A DNA stretch of 64,000 nt from Gluconacetobacter johannae (GCF_014174305.1 NZ_JABEQH010000011.1:1-64000); one strand, 5' to 3'. Positions 18,677 through 27,437 are shown, counted from the first letter of the stretch. Translations and numbers: made by a program. The notes: a model not told the origin generated them from the letters alone.

Positions 18677-19423
18677 TCAGCCTCCGGCGGTCTGCACGGT
18701 GCTATTCGGCAGATCGTGCTTTGAAACAACGATCGGCGGCACGCAGACGCAAGCCTTCACGCTGTCGTAGACCGACGCCATCATGTCGTCGATGCCGGTG
18801 TTGATCTTGTTGCGGTTCAACCCTGGATAAAACACGTCCATGGGGCGGAGAGGCACGACATGCGACAGGAGGCGCTCCGCCCCTAGCGGTGAAATCGAAT
18901 AACAGATCGTTCCGTGCGCGCGAACAAGCGGGAACAATTCGGACCTGTATTTCGCTTCCTTGAAAGAAGACAGGTTGCCCATGACGTCCGCATGATACAG
19001 ATGCCCCGTGAATTTCGAGACTCCGGGCATCAGATCGAAGGTGACGTAGGCATCGGTATTAAAGCCCCACAGAATGATGTCCCAGTCGTGGGGGGCCGCC
19101 GAAAGAAGACGCTCCTGCTCCGAGCGGAAATCCGCTCTCATGACCGCATCATCTTCGGCGACGGTCGCCGGCTCCCGACTGTTGATGACCTCGGTCCAGA
19201 TCGCCATATGCGACAAGGCACACCCGATGGCCCCGTCGGTGTACTCAAGACCGGGGTTCATCAGGTGTTTATCCGCGAGAATTTGCCTCTCGACCCCTTT
19301 TCCGTCGATGGCCTGCGTTTTTGTGAAATATGCACACTCCGGATTGTCGTTCCGGAAGGCGGCAAGTCGTTCAGGACAGCGCTCGAGATTCAGGAGATGA
19401 TATCGCATTTTTATGTGGCCCAT
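18677..19423 (-). CDS. family 25 glycosyltransferase (LPS biosynthesis)
   Basis: A 248-residue protein with the GT25 hallmarks: YHLLNLERCPERL at the N-terminus, GAIGCALSHMAIW in the middle and AEDDAVM as the acidic metal/nucleotide motif. GT25 enzymes add galactose or glucose to lipooligosaccharide cores. It starts at 19423 or at the second Met at 19408; neither has a clear ribosome-binding site. It closes the polysaccharide locus on the right, convergent with the methyltransferase gene. Confidence 0.85.
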   Translation of the reverse strand: MGHIKMRYHLLNLERCPERLAAFRNDNPECAYFTKTQAIDGKGVERQILADKHLMNPGLEYTDGAIGCALSHMAIWTEVINSREPATVAEDDAVMRADFRSEQERLLSAAPHDWDIILWGFNTDAYVTFDLMPGVSKFTGHLYHADVMGNLSSFKEAKYRSELFPLVRAHGTICYSISPLGAERLLSHVVPLRPMDVFYPGLNRNKINTGIDDMMASVYDSVKACVCVPPIVVSKHDLPNSTVQTAGG

Positions 19424-19444
19424 GACTTATACGAACGAATCGGC

Positions 19445-19465
19445 AAATCCAGCTTTTGTGGATTT
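19445..19465. promoter_or_regulatory. short inverted repeat upstream of the GT25 gene
   Basis: AAATCCA-GCTTTTG-TGGATTT, 22 bases upstream of the GT25 start in an A+T-rich stretch. It could be an operator or a hairpin in the leader; function unknown. Confidence 0.3.
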
Positions 19466-19633
19466 GATTGGCATCTGAACCCTGCGCCGACATGTCGGAT
19501 ACCAACTGTTATTGCATGCTCGGTACGTAATGCGCGTATCCCGTCCGGATGGCAACACCCCGACCCGGAAGGACGCCCACGCCAGGCCAAGTGCCGCGTT
19601 GACCGCGCGGCGGCCCACCCGCATCATGCACAA

Positions 19634-20068
19634 ATGCCCCAGTCCGCGCCCCCTTCGCAGACAGACCCGGACGACGCCGCGCGGGCCGGGGAACGCATGT
19701 CCGGCGCGGATGGCGCGGCCGACGTGCTGGGCCGGCTGTGGGCCGGGTTGGCTGTCGGGGCCGACCCCGAGGGCGCGTCCGACCTGCATATCCGCCGCAC
19801 CGCCCGGGCGTTCGGCGTGCATGCCGAACATTGCCTGGCGGCGCTGATCGTCGACGATCGGGCGACCCTGGTCCGCGAAAGCGCCGACGTCGTGCACATG
19901 CTGATGCGCCTGTGGGCGGCCCGGAACGTCGCGCCCGAGGCGGTGTGGACCGAACTGGACCGCCGGACGCAGGTCGGCAACCTGCTGCTGTCGCTGAACG
20001 CGCCGGCGCGCGGCACCGGCCGGGCCATCACCCGCCCGTGGCGAATCCGCTCGACCAAGCTGCCCTGA
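19634..20068 (+). CDS. HisE/MazG-fold-like protein, metal site incomplete
   Basis: A 144-residue protein whose segment DPEGASDLHIRRTARAFG to LWAARNVAPEAVWTELDRR follows phosphoribosyl-ATP pyrophosphohydrolase (HisE) in order and spacing. The second-helix motif is kept (LVRESADVVHML compared with LVEEAADLLYHL). The first metal motif, GEExxE in HisE, reads GVHAEH here, so two or more Mg ligands are lost. It is therefore probably not the histidine-pathway enzyme. The ATG at 19634 has no obvious ribosome-binding site; an ATG at 19697 is a possible alternative. It precedes cvpA-purF on the same strand. Confidence 0.6.
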   Translation: MPQSAPPSQTDPDDAARAGERMSGADGAADVLGRLWAGLAVGADPEGASDLHIRRTARAFGVHAEHCLAALIVDDRATLVRESADVVHMLMRLWAARNVAPEAVWTELDRRTQVGNLLLSLNAPARGTGRAITRPWRIRSTKLP

Positions 20069-20257
20069 CCCATGCGCCCCGGCGGGAGGGGAGGCCCGAT
20101 CTTTCCCCTGTCGTCGCCGCGCGGACAATGGCATAAGCTGCCCCTCCGGACGGCCGCCGCCGTCCGCGCACCGAAAACGGAAGGAACGCGACGGCCCCAT
20201 GCACCGGGTCCCTGCCCCCCTTGCGCCTCGTCCCGCGTCTGCCCGGGCGGGCGGGCG

Positions 20258-20788
20258 ATGACGTGGAACTGGGCCGACCTGCTGTGCGGCGGCGTCGTCC
20301 TGGTCTCGGCCCTGCTGGGCTGCGGACGCGGGCTGGTGCGTGAAACCCTGGGGCTGGGCGGCTGGGTCGGCGCGGTGGCGCTGGCCGCGCACTGGACCGG
20401 ATCGCTGCAGCCGGTCGCCGCGCGTTGGGTCGCCAATCCGCTGGCGGCCGACACCGCGGCCTTCGTCGTGCCGTTCGTCGGCCTGCTGGTCGTCTTCACC
20501 CTGGTGGCGCAGATCTGCGGCCGGCGCATCCGCGGGTCGGCGCTGGGCGGGCTGGACGGCACGCTGGGCCTGCTGTTCGGCGGGGTGCGCGGCTATGGCG
20601 TGCTGGTGGCGCTGTACCTGACCGCCGGGCTGGTCGCCCCGCCCGCATCGTGGCCGGACGAGGTGCGCGACGCCCAGGCCCTGCCGCTGGTGGCGCGAGG
20701 GGCCTTCTATCTGGCCCCCTTCCTTCCCATTTCCATGCAGCCACGCCTTGCACAACCGGGGCAGACGCGCCATGACGCCCCGATCTGA
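20258..20788 (+). CDS. cvpA: CvpA family inner-membrane protein
   Basis: A 176-residue protein with about four hydrophobic segments, the first starting at WADLLCGGVVLVSALLGCGR and followed by GLVRETLGLGGW. This is the CvpA pattern. In E. coli cvpA is required for colicin V production and lies upstream of purF; the same order is kept here, with 45 bases between the genes. The ATG at 20258 was chosen because the hydrophobic N-terminus begins there; the frame is open further upstream without relevant similarity. Confidence 0.88.
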   Translation: MTWNWADLLCGGVVLVSALLGCGRGLVRETLGLGGWVGAVALAAHWTGSLQPVAARWVANPLAADTAAFVVPFVGLLVVFTLVAQICGRRIRGSALGGLDGTLGLLFGGVRGYGVLVALYLTAGLVAPPASWPDEVRDAQALPLVARGAFYLAPFLPISMQPRLAQPGQTRHDAPI

Positions 20789-20833
20789 ACCCTTACGAGG
20801 CCGCCCCCCGGGCCTGTCGAGGAAAGACCGCTG

Positions 20834-22360
20834 ATGTCCACCCGTTCCCCCGCCCCCGACGGCCCCGTCTTCCTGCATGACCCTGCCTTTGTGCGGGACG
20901 TGGCGCCGCAATGGCAGCACGACGACAAGCCGCATGAGGAATGCGGGGTCTTCGGCGTCTGGAACGTCAAGGACGCATCGGCGCTGACGGCGCTGGGCCT
21001 GCACGCCCTGCAGCATCGCGGGCAGGAAGCGACGGGAATCGTTTCGTACGACGGCGCGCGGTTCCACACCCACAAGGGGCTGGGCCTGGTCGGCGACGTG
21101 TTCGGCGACGCGCGGGTGATGGCCACCCTGCCGGGCCATCGCGCGGTGGGCCACAACCGCTACGCCACCACCGGGGCGACGCTGATCCGCAACGTCCAGC
21201 CCCTGTTCGCCGATTTCGAATTCGGCGGCCTGGCGGTGGCGCACAACGGCAACCTGACCAACGCCGAGACCCTGAAGCGCGCGCTGGTGCGCCGGGGCTG
21301 CATCTTCCAGTCCACGACGGACAGCGAGGTGTTCATCCACCTGATCGCCATTTCGCTGTACGCCAATGTGGTGGACCGGCTGATCGACGCGCTGAAGCAG
21401 GTGCTGGGCGCCTATTCGCTGGTCGCGCTGTCGCGCGACGCGCTGATCGGCGTGCGCGACCCGCTGGGCGTGCGGCCGCTGATCCTGGGCCGCATCGACG
21501 ACGAGGACGGCGGCGCGCCGTCCTGGGTGCTGGCCAGCGAGACCTGCGCGCTGGATATCGTCGGCGCCGAATTCGTCCGCGATGTCGAACCGGGCGAAAT
21601 CGTCATCATCGACAACGACGGCGTGCGCTCGATCAAGCCGTTCGGCGAACAGAAGTCGCGCTTCTGCGTGTTCGAATACATCTATTTCGCCCGCCCCGAC
21701 TCGGTCCTCGACGGCCAGCCGGTCTATGAGGCGCGCAAGCGCATCGGCGTGGAGCTGGCGCGCGAAAGCGCGGTCGAGGCCGACGTCATCGTCCCGGTGC
21801 CCGATTCCGGCGTGCCCTCGGCCATGGGCTATGCGGCGGCCAGCGGCATTCCCTTCGAACTGGGGATCATCCGCAACCATTACGTCGGCCGGACCTTCAT
21901 CGAGCCCACCGACCAGATCCGCCATCTGGGCGTGAAGCTGAAACATTCGACCAACCGGCCGGTGCTGGACGGCAAGCGGGTGATCCTGGTCGATGATTCG
22001 ATCGTGCGCGGCACCACGTCGCGCAAGATCGTGGACATGGTCCGCGCCGCCGGCGCGCGCGAGGTGCATATGCGTATCTCCTCGCCGCCGACGACGCATT
22101 CGTGCTTCTACGGCATCGACACGCCCGAACGCGGCAAGCTGCTGGCGGCCCAGCACGACCTGAAGGAAATGGCCGAGCTGATCGGCGTCGACAGCCTGGC
22201 CTTCATCTCGTTCGACGGGCTGTACCGCGCGCTGGGCCATGCCGACCGGGCGGCGGCGCAGGGCCGGTATTGCGACGCCTGCTTCACCGGCGACTATCCG
22301 ATCCCGCTGGTCGATCACGAAGCCGAAGGCGGTGACACCGCATTCATCCCCGCCGCATGA
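20834..22360 (+). CDS. purF: amidophosphoribosyltransferase
   Basis: A 508-residue enzyme for the first committed step of purine synthesis, PRPP plus glutamine to phosphoribosylamine. The Ntn glutaminase domain has its catalytic Cys at position 37 (ECGVFGVWN), implying a 36-residue propeptide that is removed. RYATTGAT and AHNGNLTN line the glutamine site. The PRPP-binding loop is VILVDDSIVRGTT. Near the C-terminus CDACFTGDYP is the usual family ending. The stop overlaps the start of the next gene by four bases (ATGA). Confidence 0.97.
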   Translation: MSTRSPAPDGPVFLHDPAFVRDVAPQWQHDDKPHEECGVFGVWNVKDASALTALGLHALQHRGQEATGIVSYDGARFHTHKGLGLVGDVFGDARVMATLPGHRAVGHNRYATTGATLIRNVQPLFADFEFGGLAVAHNGNLTNAETLKRALVRRGCIFQSTTDSEVFIHLIAISLYANVVDRLIDALKQVLGAYSLVALSRDALIGVRDPLGVRPLILGRIDDEDGGAPSWVLASETCALDIVGAEFVRDVEPGEIVIIDNDGVRSIKPFGEQKSRFCVFEYIYFARPDSVLDGQPVYEARKRIGVELARESAVEADVIVPVPDSGVPSAMGYAAASGIPFELGIIRNHYVGRTFIEPTDQIRHLGVKLKHSTNRPVLDGKRVILVDDSIVRGTTSRKIVDMVRAAGAREVHMRISSPPTTHSCFYGIDTPERGKLLAAQHDLKEMAELIGVDSLAFISFDGLYRALGHADRAAAQGRYCDACFTGDYPIPLVDHEAEGGDTAFIPAA

Positions 22361-23103
22361 CCGCGGGACCCGACGGGGGGACGGACGGGCAGCAGCCGCT
22401 GGCCGGCCAGGTCGCGCTGGTCACCGGGGCCAGCCGGGGCATCGGCCGGGCCAGCGCGCGCGCCCTGGCGGCCGCCGGCGCGCATTGCATCCTGACCGCC
22501 CGCAGCCAGGGCGGGCTGGAGGAAACCGACGACCTGATCCGCCGCGCGACCGGGCGGGCCTCCACCCTGCTGCCGCTGGACCTGCTGGATGGCGCCGCGA
22601 TCGACGCGCTCGGCCCCTCGATCGCCGGCCGGTTCGGGGGGCTGGACGTGATGGTGCATTGCGCCGCCACGCTGGGGGTGCTGACCCCCGTCACCCACAT
22701 GCGCGACACCGACTGGACGGCCGCGCTGGCCGTCAACGCCACCGCCGCCTGGCGCCTGATCCGCACCGCCGCCCCGCTGCTGGACCGCGCGCCGGCCGGC
22801 CGGGTGGTGGTGCTGACCGACGGCCACGCCGCCCGCCCGGCCAGTTTCTGGGGCATGATGGCGGCGTCCAAGGCGGCGATGGAGGCCATGGTCCTGACCT
22901 GGGCCGAGGAAATCGCGCCCGGATCGGGCCTGCGGATCAATCTGTACGATCCCGGCCCCGTCGCCACGCGCCTGCGGGTGCAGGCCATGCCCGCCGCCGA
23001 CCTGTCGTCCCTGCCCGACCCCGAGGTGGCCGGGGCGGCCGTGGCGGCGCTGTGCCTGCCCACCGAAACCCGGCACGGGCAGCGGATCGCCGCCGCCGGC
23101 TGA
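22357..23103 (+). CDS. SDR-family protein lacking catalytic Ser and Tyr
   Basis: A 248-residue Rossmann protein with an intact cofactor motif (VTGASRGIGRASA) and the NATAAW position of NNAG-type SDRs. The catalytic Ser strand reads VVVLTDGHA where NxxS is expected, and the YxxxK motif reads MAASK, so both the Ser and the Tyr are replaced while Lys stays. Normal hydride-transfer chemistry is therefore doubtful. It is translationally coupled to purF by an ATGA overlap. It could bind NAD(P) as a sensor or catalyse an unusual reaction. Homologues coupled to purF may exist in related bacteria. Confidence 0.85.
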   Translation: MTAGPDGGTDGQQPLAGQVALVTGASRGIGRASARALAAAGAHCILTARSQGGLEETDDLIRRATGRASTLLPLDLLDGAAIDALGPSIAGRFGGLDVMVHCAATLGVLTPVTHMRDTDWTAALAVNATAAWRLIRTAAPLLDRAPAGRVVVLTDGHAARPASFWGMMAASKAAMEAMVLTWAEEIAPGSGLRINLYDPGPVATRLRVQAMPAADLSSLPDPEVAGAAVAALCLPTETRHGQRIAAAG

Positions 23104-23145
23104 ACCCGGCCTTGCCGGGGATGCGCCCGCTGCTATAACGGCGCG

Positions 23146-23619
23146 ATGGGCAAGAATACTCCGGCAACGGTGGCGCTGGGCCGGGCGGGAATCGCGTTTT
23201 CCCCGGTGGAATACAGCTACGACCCGTCGGCCGACCGGCTGGGCGTGCAGGCCGCCGAGGCGATCGGCGAGCCGCCGTCGCGCGTCTACAAGACCCTGAT
23301 GGCCGACATCGACGGCCGTCCGGTCTGCGTCGTCGTCCCGTCGGACCACGAGGTCAGCATGAAGAAGCTGGCCGCCGCCTTCGACGGCAAGTCGGCGAAG
23401 ATGATGAAACCCGCCGATGCCGAGCGGATCACCGGTTTCAGGGTCGGCGGCATCAGCCCCTTCGGGCAGAAGCGCAAGGTGCCCACGGCCTTCGCCCGGC
23501 AGGCGGCCGACCTGCCCTACCTTTATACCAACGGAGGGCAGCGGGGATTGCAGGTGCGCCTGACCCCCGACGACGCGTTGCGCGCCTGCGACGGCCGCCT
23601 GGCGGACCTGACCGCCTAG
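23146..23619 (+). CDS. ybaK: Cys-tRNA(Pro) deacylase YbaK
   Basis: A 157-residue protein of the YbaK/EbsC family, which hydrolyses Cys-tRNA(Pro) formed by prolyl-tRNA synthetase. Motifs: EAIGEPPSRVYKTLMADIDG, the KK in EVSMKKLAAAF, ITGFRVGGISPFGQ and LYTNGGQRGLQVRL. The length is typical. The ATG at 23146 follows the SDR gene by 42 bases on the same strand. The stop TAG runs straight into repeat copy C. Confidence 0.93.
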   Translation: MGKNTPATVALGRAGIAFSPVEYSYDPSADRLGVQAAEAIGEPPSRVYKTLMADIDGRPVCVVVPSDHEVSMKKLAAAFDGKSAKMMKPADAERITGFRVGGISPFGQKRKVPTAFARQAADLPYLYTNGGQRGLQVRLTPDDALRACDGRLADLTA

Positions 23620-23723
23620 GGGCTGGCCCCACCAGAGGGCCTAGCCCCTTGGAAACCCAGGACTTCATAAAACGAATGGGATGCAAGGGCCGAGGCCCTT
23701 GCCGGGTTCGGGCAGAGCCCGAC
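23619..23723. repeat. structured intergenic repeat, copy C
   Basis: Three hairpins: GGGGCTGGCCCC (23619-23630), GCAAGGGCC-GA-GGCCCTTGC and TCGGGCAGAGCCCGA, with the core TTGGAAACCCAGGACTTCAT between the first two. It lies between convergent ybaK and the OmpH-like gene, a natural terminator position. Confidence 0.88.
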
Positions 23724-23734
23724 CTTCCTGGCGA

Positions 23735-24520
23735 TCAGCCCTGCTGGTCCTGCGGGCCGGGCTCGGGCATCTGCACCGGGGCCGTGGGGAAGCGGCCCGA
23801 TTTCGCGATCACTTCCGGGTCCTCGTTCTCGGCCGGCAGGTAGACGTGCGGCAGCAGGGCGTTGAGGCGGGTGACGACCTGCTGGCTGATATCGACCTCC
23901 GGCCCATGCAGCACGGCCAGGCCCGACTGCACGACCATCGTCAGGCCACGCGACTTGCCGATGGAATTGACGACCTGGGCCACCTCGCGCTGGACCTGGT
24001 TCATCGCGACCTGGATATCTTCCTGCAGGATGCGGTTGCGTTCGCCGAATTTCTGCTGGTCGGACGCCACCCGCTGCTGCAGGGCCCGCTGCTGGATTTC
24101 GGCCTGGTCGCGCGGGGCGTTCAGCATCCGCTGGCGCAGGGCCTGGATCTGGGCTTCCTCGGCACGGACCTCGCGGATCAGCTTCTCGCGCCGGGCCCCC
24201 ATTTCCTGCTCCACCTGCTGGACGGCGACGGACTGGCGCATGATCTCGCCGGTATCGAACACGCCGATCACCGGCTGGGGCGGACGCACGCCGGCCGGCA
24301 GGGCGCCGAAGGTCGGCACGGCGGGTTCGGGCAGCACCGGCTGCGGGGGGGCGCCGTCCGGCCCGGCCGCCTCGGCCGCGGGGGCAGGCGCCGGGGCCGC
24401 GGCCCGCGGCGCGGCCATGGCGGGCGCGATGCCCGACATCGCGATCAGGCCGGCCAGGATCCACCGTCGCGCCGGGGGCGTCCCGGTCCGGCCGTGTCCG
24501 GCACTGAAGGCTTCCGTCAT
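23735..24520 (-). CDS. OmpH/Skp-like periplasmic chaperone
   Basis: A 261-residue exported protein. An N-terminal hydrophobic signal (WILAGLIAMSGIAPAMA) is followed by an Ala/Pro-rich linker of about 45 residues. A charged, Gln-rich helical region (QQVEQEMGARREKLIREVRA and onward) matches the coiled-coil tentacles of Skp/OmpH. It ends with GLTMVVQSGLAVLHGPEVDI, also typical of the family. It should hold outer-membrane proteins in transit. The Ala/Pro linker is longer than in E. coli Skp. It normally sits near bamA and lpxD, but here it stands alone. ATG at 24520 with AGGA upstream. Confidence 0.8.
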   Translation of the reverse strand: MTEAFSAGHGRTGTPPARRWILAGLIAMSGIAPAMAAPRAAAPAPAPAAEAAGPDGAPPQPVLPEPAVPTFGALPAGVRPPQPVIGVFDTGEIMRQSVAVQQVEQEMGARREKLIREVRAEEAQIQALRQRMLNAPRDQAEIQQRALQQRVASDQQKFGERNRILQEDIQVAMNQVQREVAQVVNSIGKSRGLTMVVQSGLAVLHGPEVDISQQVVTRLNALLPHVYLPAENEDPEVIAKSGRFPTAPVQMPEPGPQDQQG

Positions 24521-24716
24521 GATCCTGATCCGTGGCTGTTGCAGGCGATGCATGTTTCGTTGCCTAGCGGATCGGCGGGGACGTGACCAGTCCCGCGACC
24601 GCAAACAGGCAAGATCGCCGATGAACGGCGCGCCCGCCTGTGCCATACTCGCCCGCGCCCCGGCGGAGATGGAATCGGCCGGGTGACCCGGGACGCCCAT
24701 CCGGAAAGGCAGAACC

Positions 24717-25106
24717 ATGACACCAGAACACAGGATGACGGGGCGCGGGACGATGGTCCTGGCCCTTCTGGCCGCCCTGCCCCTGCTGGCCCACATTCCG
24801 CCGGCCTGCGCGCAGGCGCCGGCTCCGCCGCACTCGGCCTATCCCGACGGCACCGGCGATTCGCTGATCGACCGGCTGAACGCGGCGCAATTGTCGCCGA
24901 ACTATCGGGGGCAGGTCTATTATCCCGGCCAGCCGATCCCGCCGGCGCAGCCGCTGGACCTCGGGCACCTGCCGCCCGACGTGCCGCAGATCGTGCCGCC
25001 GCCCCCGGTGGGCGAACGCGCGCCCCAGCCGTCGATGCGCCCGCCCGGCGTTCCGTCCGCCCTGCCGCCGCCGGCGCCGGCCTGCGCCGCCACGTCCTCC
25101 TGCTGA
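24717..25106 (+). CDS. small proline-rich secreted protein
   Basis: A 129-residue protein with a signal peptide (MVLALLAALPLLAHIPPACAQA) and a mature part dominated by Pro, including PPPPVGERAPQPS, with a Tyr/Gly patch RGQVYYPGQP. It ends in Cys residues (CAATSSC). I do not recognise a family. The start could be at 24717, 24735 or 24753. It is divergent from the OmpH-like gene across 196 bases. Confidence 0.6.
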   Translation: MTPEHRMTGRGTMVLALLAALPLLAHIPPACAQAPAPPHSAYPDGTGDSLIDRLNAAQLSPNYRGQVYYPGQPIPPAQPLDLGHLPPDVPQIVPPPPVGERAPQPSMRPPGVPSALPPPAPACAATSSC

Positions 25107-25236
25107 AAATCTGTCCGGGCACGCGGTTTTCCGGCGGTTCGTCATAGTTTGGTTACATTTCAAACCTATGGTCGCGATGTGGCGTCGGTGCGTGATGCAA
25201 ACTGTTCCCGGCGTCACGCCTCCTTGCCTGTCGCCC

Positions 25237-25707
25237 CTACAGCCGCCACAGCAGCGGCGTGTGCGACAGGAAGATCAGCCCCAGCCCTGACACAAACAGC
25301 ATTTTCAGCGCCAGCGGCCCCCCGGCCGACACCAGCGCGTCCAGCGTCAGCATCTGCATGCACGGATCGACCGGCCCCTGTCGTCCGCCCGTGGCGGCCG
25401 CCCCCGGTGCTGCGATGCGCGTGCGCCAGTCCTGGCGTTGCCGCGTCTGTTCGCCCAGTGAAATCCTGGCCCGGCTGTAGAGAAGGCCGACAAAGCGATC
25501 CAGGTCCTCGACCCGGTACATCAGGTCGCGCCCATGCCGCACCGCCGGGCGAGGGCCGGCGCCCAGCAGGCCCAGCACCCGCAGCCGCCTGGCCGGCACA
25601 CCCAGATAAGCCGCGGCCTCGCGCAGAGGCAGCATGCGCCGCAAGGGGAAAGCATGGACAGTCGCCGCACTGTCGCTGGCGCCGTCCAGGGGCGACCGGC
25701 CGTTCAT
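25237..25707 (-). CDS. helix-turn-helix protein with C-terminal membrane segment
   Basis: A 156-residue protein. Residues about 25-75 (LPLREAAAYLGVPARRLRVL, then YRVEDLDRFV) form a MerR/excisionase-type winged helix-turn-helix. A poorly conserved middle follows, and the last 30 residues are hydrophobic (LKMLFVSGLGLIFLSHTPLL), a likely membrane anchor. A DNA-binding domain tethered to the membrane is unusual but known. Target unknown; no neighbouring operon is an obvious candidate. Confidence 0.6.
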   Translation of the reverse strand: MNGRSPLDGASDSAATVHAFPLRRMLPLREAAAYLGVPARRLRVLGLLGAGPRPAVRHGRDLMYRVEDLDRFVGLLYSRARISLGEQTRQRQDWRTRIAAPGAAATGGRQGPVDPCMQMLTLDALVSAGGPLALKMLFVSGLGLIFLSHTPLLWRL

Positions 25708-25813
25708 TTCCCGAATGGTGTTGTGGATGGGCTTTTGCTGTCAATCACAACCTGCACCCCTCGCCCCGAGGATTTTCCATACCCCCTATGTGGGCGTCCG
25801 GGGGGCGGCAGGT

Positions 25814-26194
25814 TCAGCGGCAGACGTGGCGATGGCCGTCGGCGCCGATATAGGTGCCGGTCAACGGATCGAAGCACGCACCGGCGACGCAGCTGTTCCC
25901 CGACGTCAGCGGGGCGGGGTTCAGCCTGGCCCCGGCGGCGACGGCCTCGCGCGCCGCGGCGCCGCAGAGCGGGGTGTTCAGCGGGGCGGACGGATCGTTG
26001 ACCAGTTGCGCCTCGTTCGCCGGGGGCGGCGCCTCGACCACCGTTCCGGGCGCGAATTGCAGCGGCGGGCGACGGGCGGCGGGGGCCTGGGCCACCGGCC
26101 GCGTCGCCGGTTGCGGCGCGCAGGCCGCCAGCCCCGAAAGCATCATCGCCGCGACCGCGAGGCGCGCGACGGAGGGCCGGGGACGATCGTTCAT
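25814..26194 (-). CDS. small lipoprotein, family not recognised
   Basis: A 126-residue protein with a lipoprotein signal (VAAMMLSGLAACAP; lipobox LAAC) and an Ala/Pro-rich linker. The C-terminal domain carries four further Cys (PLCGAAAREAV, SGNSCVAGACFDPLTG and the terminal HRHVCR), which may form two disulfides in the periplasm. ATG at 26194. It stands alone between the helix-turn-helix gene and the orphan glycosyltransferase gene, all on the minus strand. Confidence 0.65.
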   Translation of the reverse strand: MNDRPRPSVARLAVAAMMLSGLAACAPQPATRPVAQAPAARRPPLQFAPGTVVEAPPPANEAQLVNDPSAPLNTPLCGAAAREAVAAGARLNPAPLTSGNSCVAGACFDPLTGTYIGADGHRHVCR

Positions 26195-26340
26195 GACATC
26201 TTCCTGTCAAAGCTGTGCACAAGACATGTCCGCCGGCACCCCGACGCGACGATGCCGCATCCCTGCACTGTCGCCCGACATTCCGCATTTGCAAACAGCC
26301 CTTTCGCGTCGCCCCGCACACGGCCCCGGCATGGGGGGTA

Positions 26341-27237
26341 TCAGATGGGCTTCGGATAATAGTTTCTGTAGGTGCGTCCTATGCTGGGAATAGCCTCCTT
26401 GACGATGCTCCCGATCCCCAGGGCCTTGCCGTTCCGGCGGAAGTTGAAATTCTCGATCAGGCGCCGCATGACATCGTCCGGATAGGTCGCCGCGAAATAC
26501 CCCAGCGCATCGCACGCGGCGATGCGTTCGTGAAGGAACGACCCCTTCGGGGGCGCCACGTTCTTCCAGTACCCCATCCGGACCAGGATATTATTGATGA
26601 GATGAAGCGTGATGGCGTTCGTGCATGTTTCCGCACATTCATCCCGGAATTCGGGCAGCAGCAGCTTATGGATATCGCCATGCGAAATCGGGCAGAACAT
26701 CCCCCGCGGTGAAAGGCGCGACCGGTTTTTTCCGTCACCCAGCAACCGCGTCAGCAGCAATGGGCCGGTTTCCCCCCATTTCAGATTCTTCCCGATGCGC
26801 CGCACCGCTTCGTCCGTCAGGCATTTCAGCAATGCTGCGTCGTCGGTGTAGAAAACGGCGCCGTTGACGCCGGATTCGTCGAGGGGAAAAATCTCATGCT
26901 TCCGCAATGGCGTGCTGTCCGACAGCAGCAGAACATCCAGATCGATCCAGACCAGATCGCGCATCGCAACCATGCGATAGCGAAAGAGATCCGAAAAGCG
27001 GCCGAGATCGGGCTTGCCGTTGTACAGAAAGCGGGATTCCAGGTCGCGCGAAACGATGGCGTGCGCGTCGTCCACCCGCACGCCGTTGGGAACCTTTGAA
27101 ATCTTTTCAAAGGAGAAAAGTGTTATGTCATATCCCCTGGAAGAAAACGACGCGAGGCAGGCCTGTTCCATGGCCGAAAGCGTCGCACCATGCCAGAACG
27201 CTCCAAAGCCGCGCCCTGGAAAGCGAGTTCGATCCAT
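26341..27237 (-). CDS. DXD-motif glycosyltransferase, orphan
   Basis: A 298-residue protein resembling the sugar-binding DXD-region glycosyltransferases (GT32-like/capsular polysaccharide type). It shows FWHGATLSAMEQACLASFSS at the N-terminus, FSDLFRYRMVAM, and the metal motif WIDLDVLLL at about 110. GETGPLLLTRLL is also typical of this group. The start is the ATG at 27237, with AGAGG seven bases upstream. It lies apart from the main polysaccharide locus, downstream of xseA and repeat copy D. Acceptor and donor unknown. Confidence 0.75.
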   Translation of the reverse strand: MDRTRFPGRGFGAFWHGATLSAMEQACLASFSSRGYDITLFSFEKISKVPNGVRVDDAHAIVSRDLESRFLYNGKPDLGRFSDLFRYRMVAMRDLVWIDLDVLLLSDSTPLRKHEIFPLDESGVNGAVFYTDDAALLKCLTDEAVRRIGKNLKWGETGPLLLTRLLGDGKNRSRLSPRGMFCPISHGDIHKLLLPEFRDECAETCTNAITLHLINNILVRMGYWKNVAPPKGSFLHERIAACDALGYFAATYPDDVMRRLIENFNFRRNGKALGIGSIVKEAIPSIGRTYRNYYPKPI

Positions 27238-27311
27238 TCCAGAGCCTCTTTGCGTTTCCCCGCGATAGAACGTTCTCCCGTCAAGGCGGTTCCCCGGAGG
27301 TGGCATGACGG

Positions 27312-27436
27312 ACGGGCACTGCCCGAACCCGCCCGTTATCCAGGCTCGGGGGCCTGAGGCCCTGGACCCCGATCGGGGATGAAGCGACTGGGTTTTCAAA
27401 GGGCGATGCCCTTTGGTTTCAGGGCAGCGCCCTGAA
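27312..27436. repeat. structured intergenic repeat, copy D (inverted)
   Basis: On the minus strand this reads CAGGGCGCTGCCCTG, then AAAGGGCATCGCCCTTTG, AAAACCCAGTCGCTTCAT, a GGGCCTCAGGCCC hairpin and GGGTTCGGGCAGTGCCCG: the same order of parts as copies A and C. It starts directly after the xseA stop. Confidence 0.8.
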
Positions 27437-27437
27437 G

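Noticed and set aside
19427-22318. 963-codon minus-strand frame over cvpA and purF
   Set aside because: Low-complexity His/Arg/Gln sequence antisense to recognised genes.
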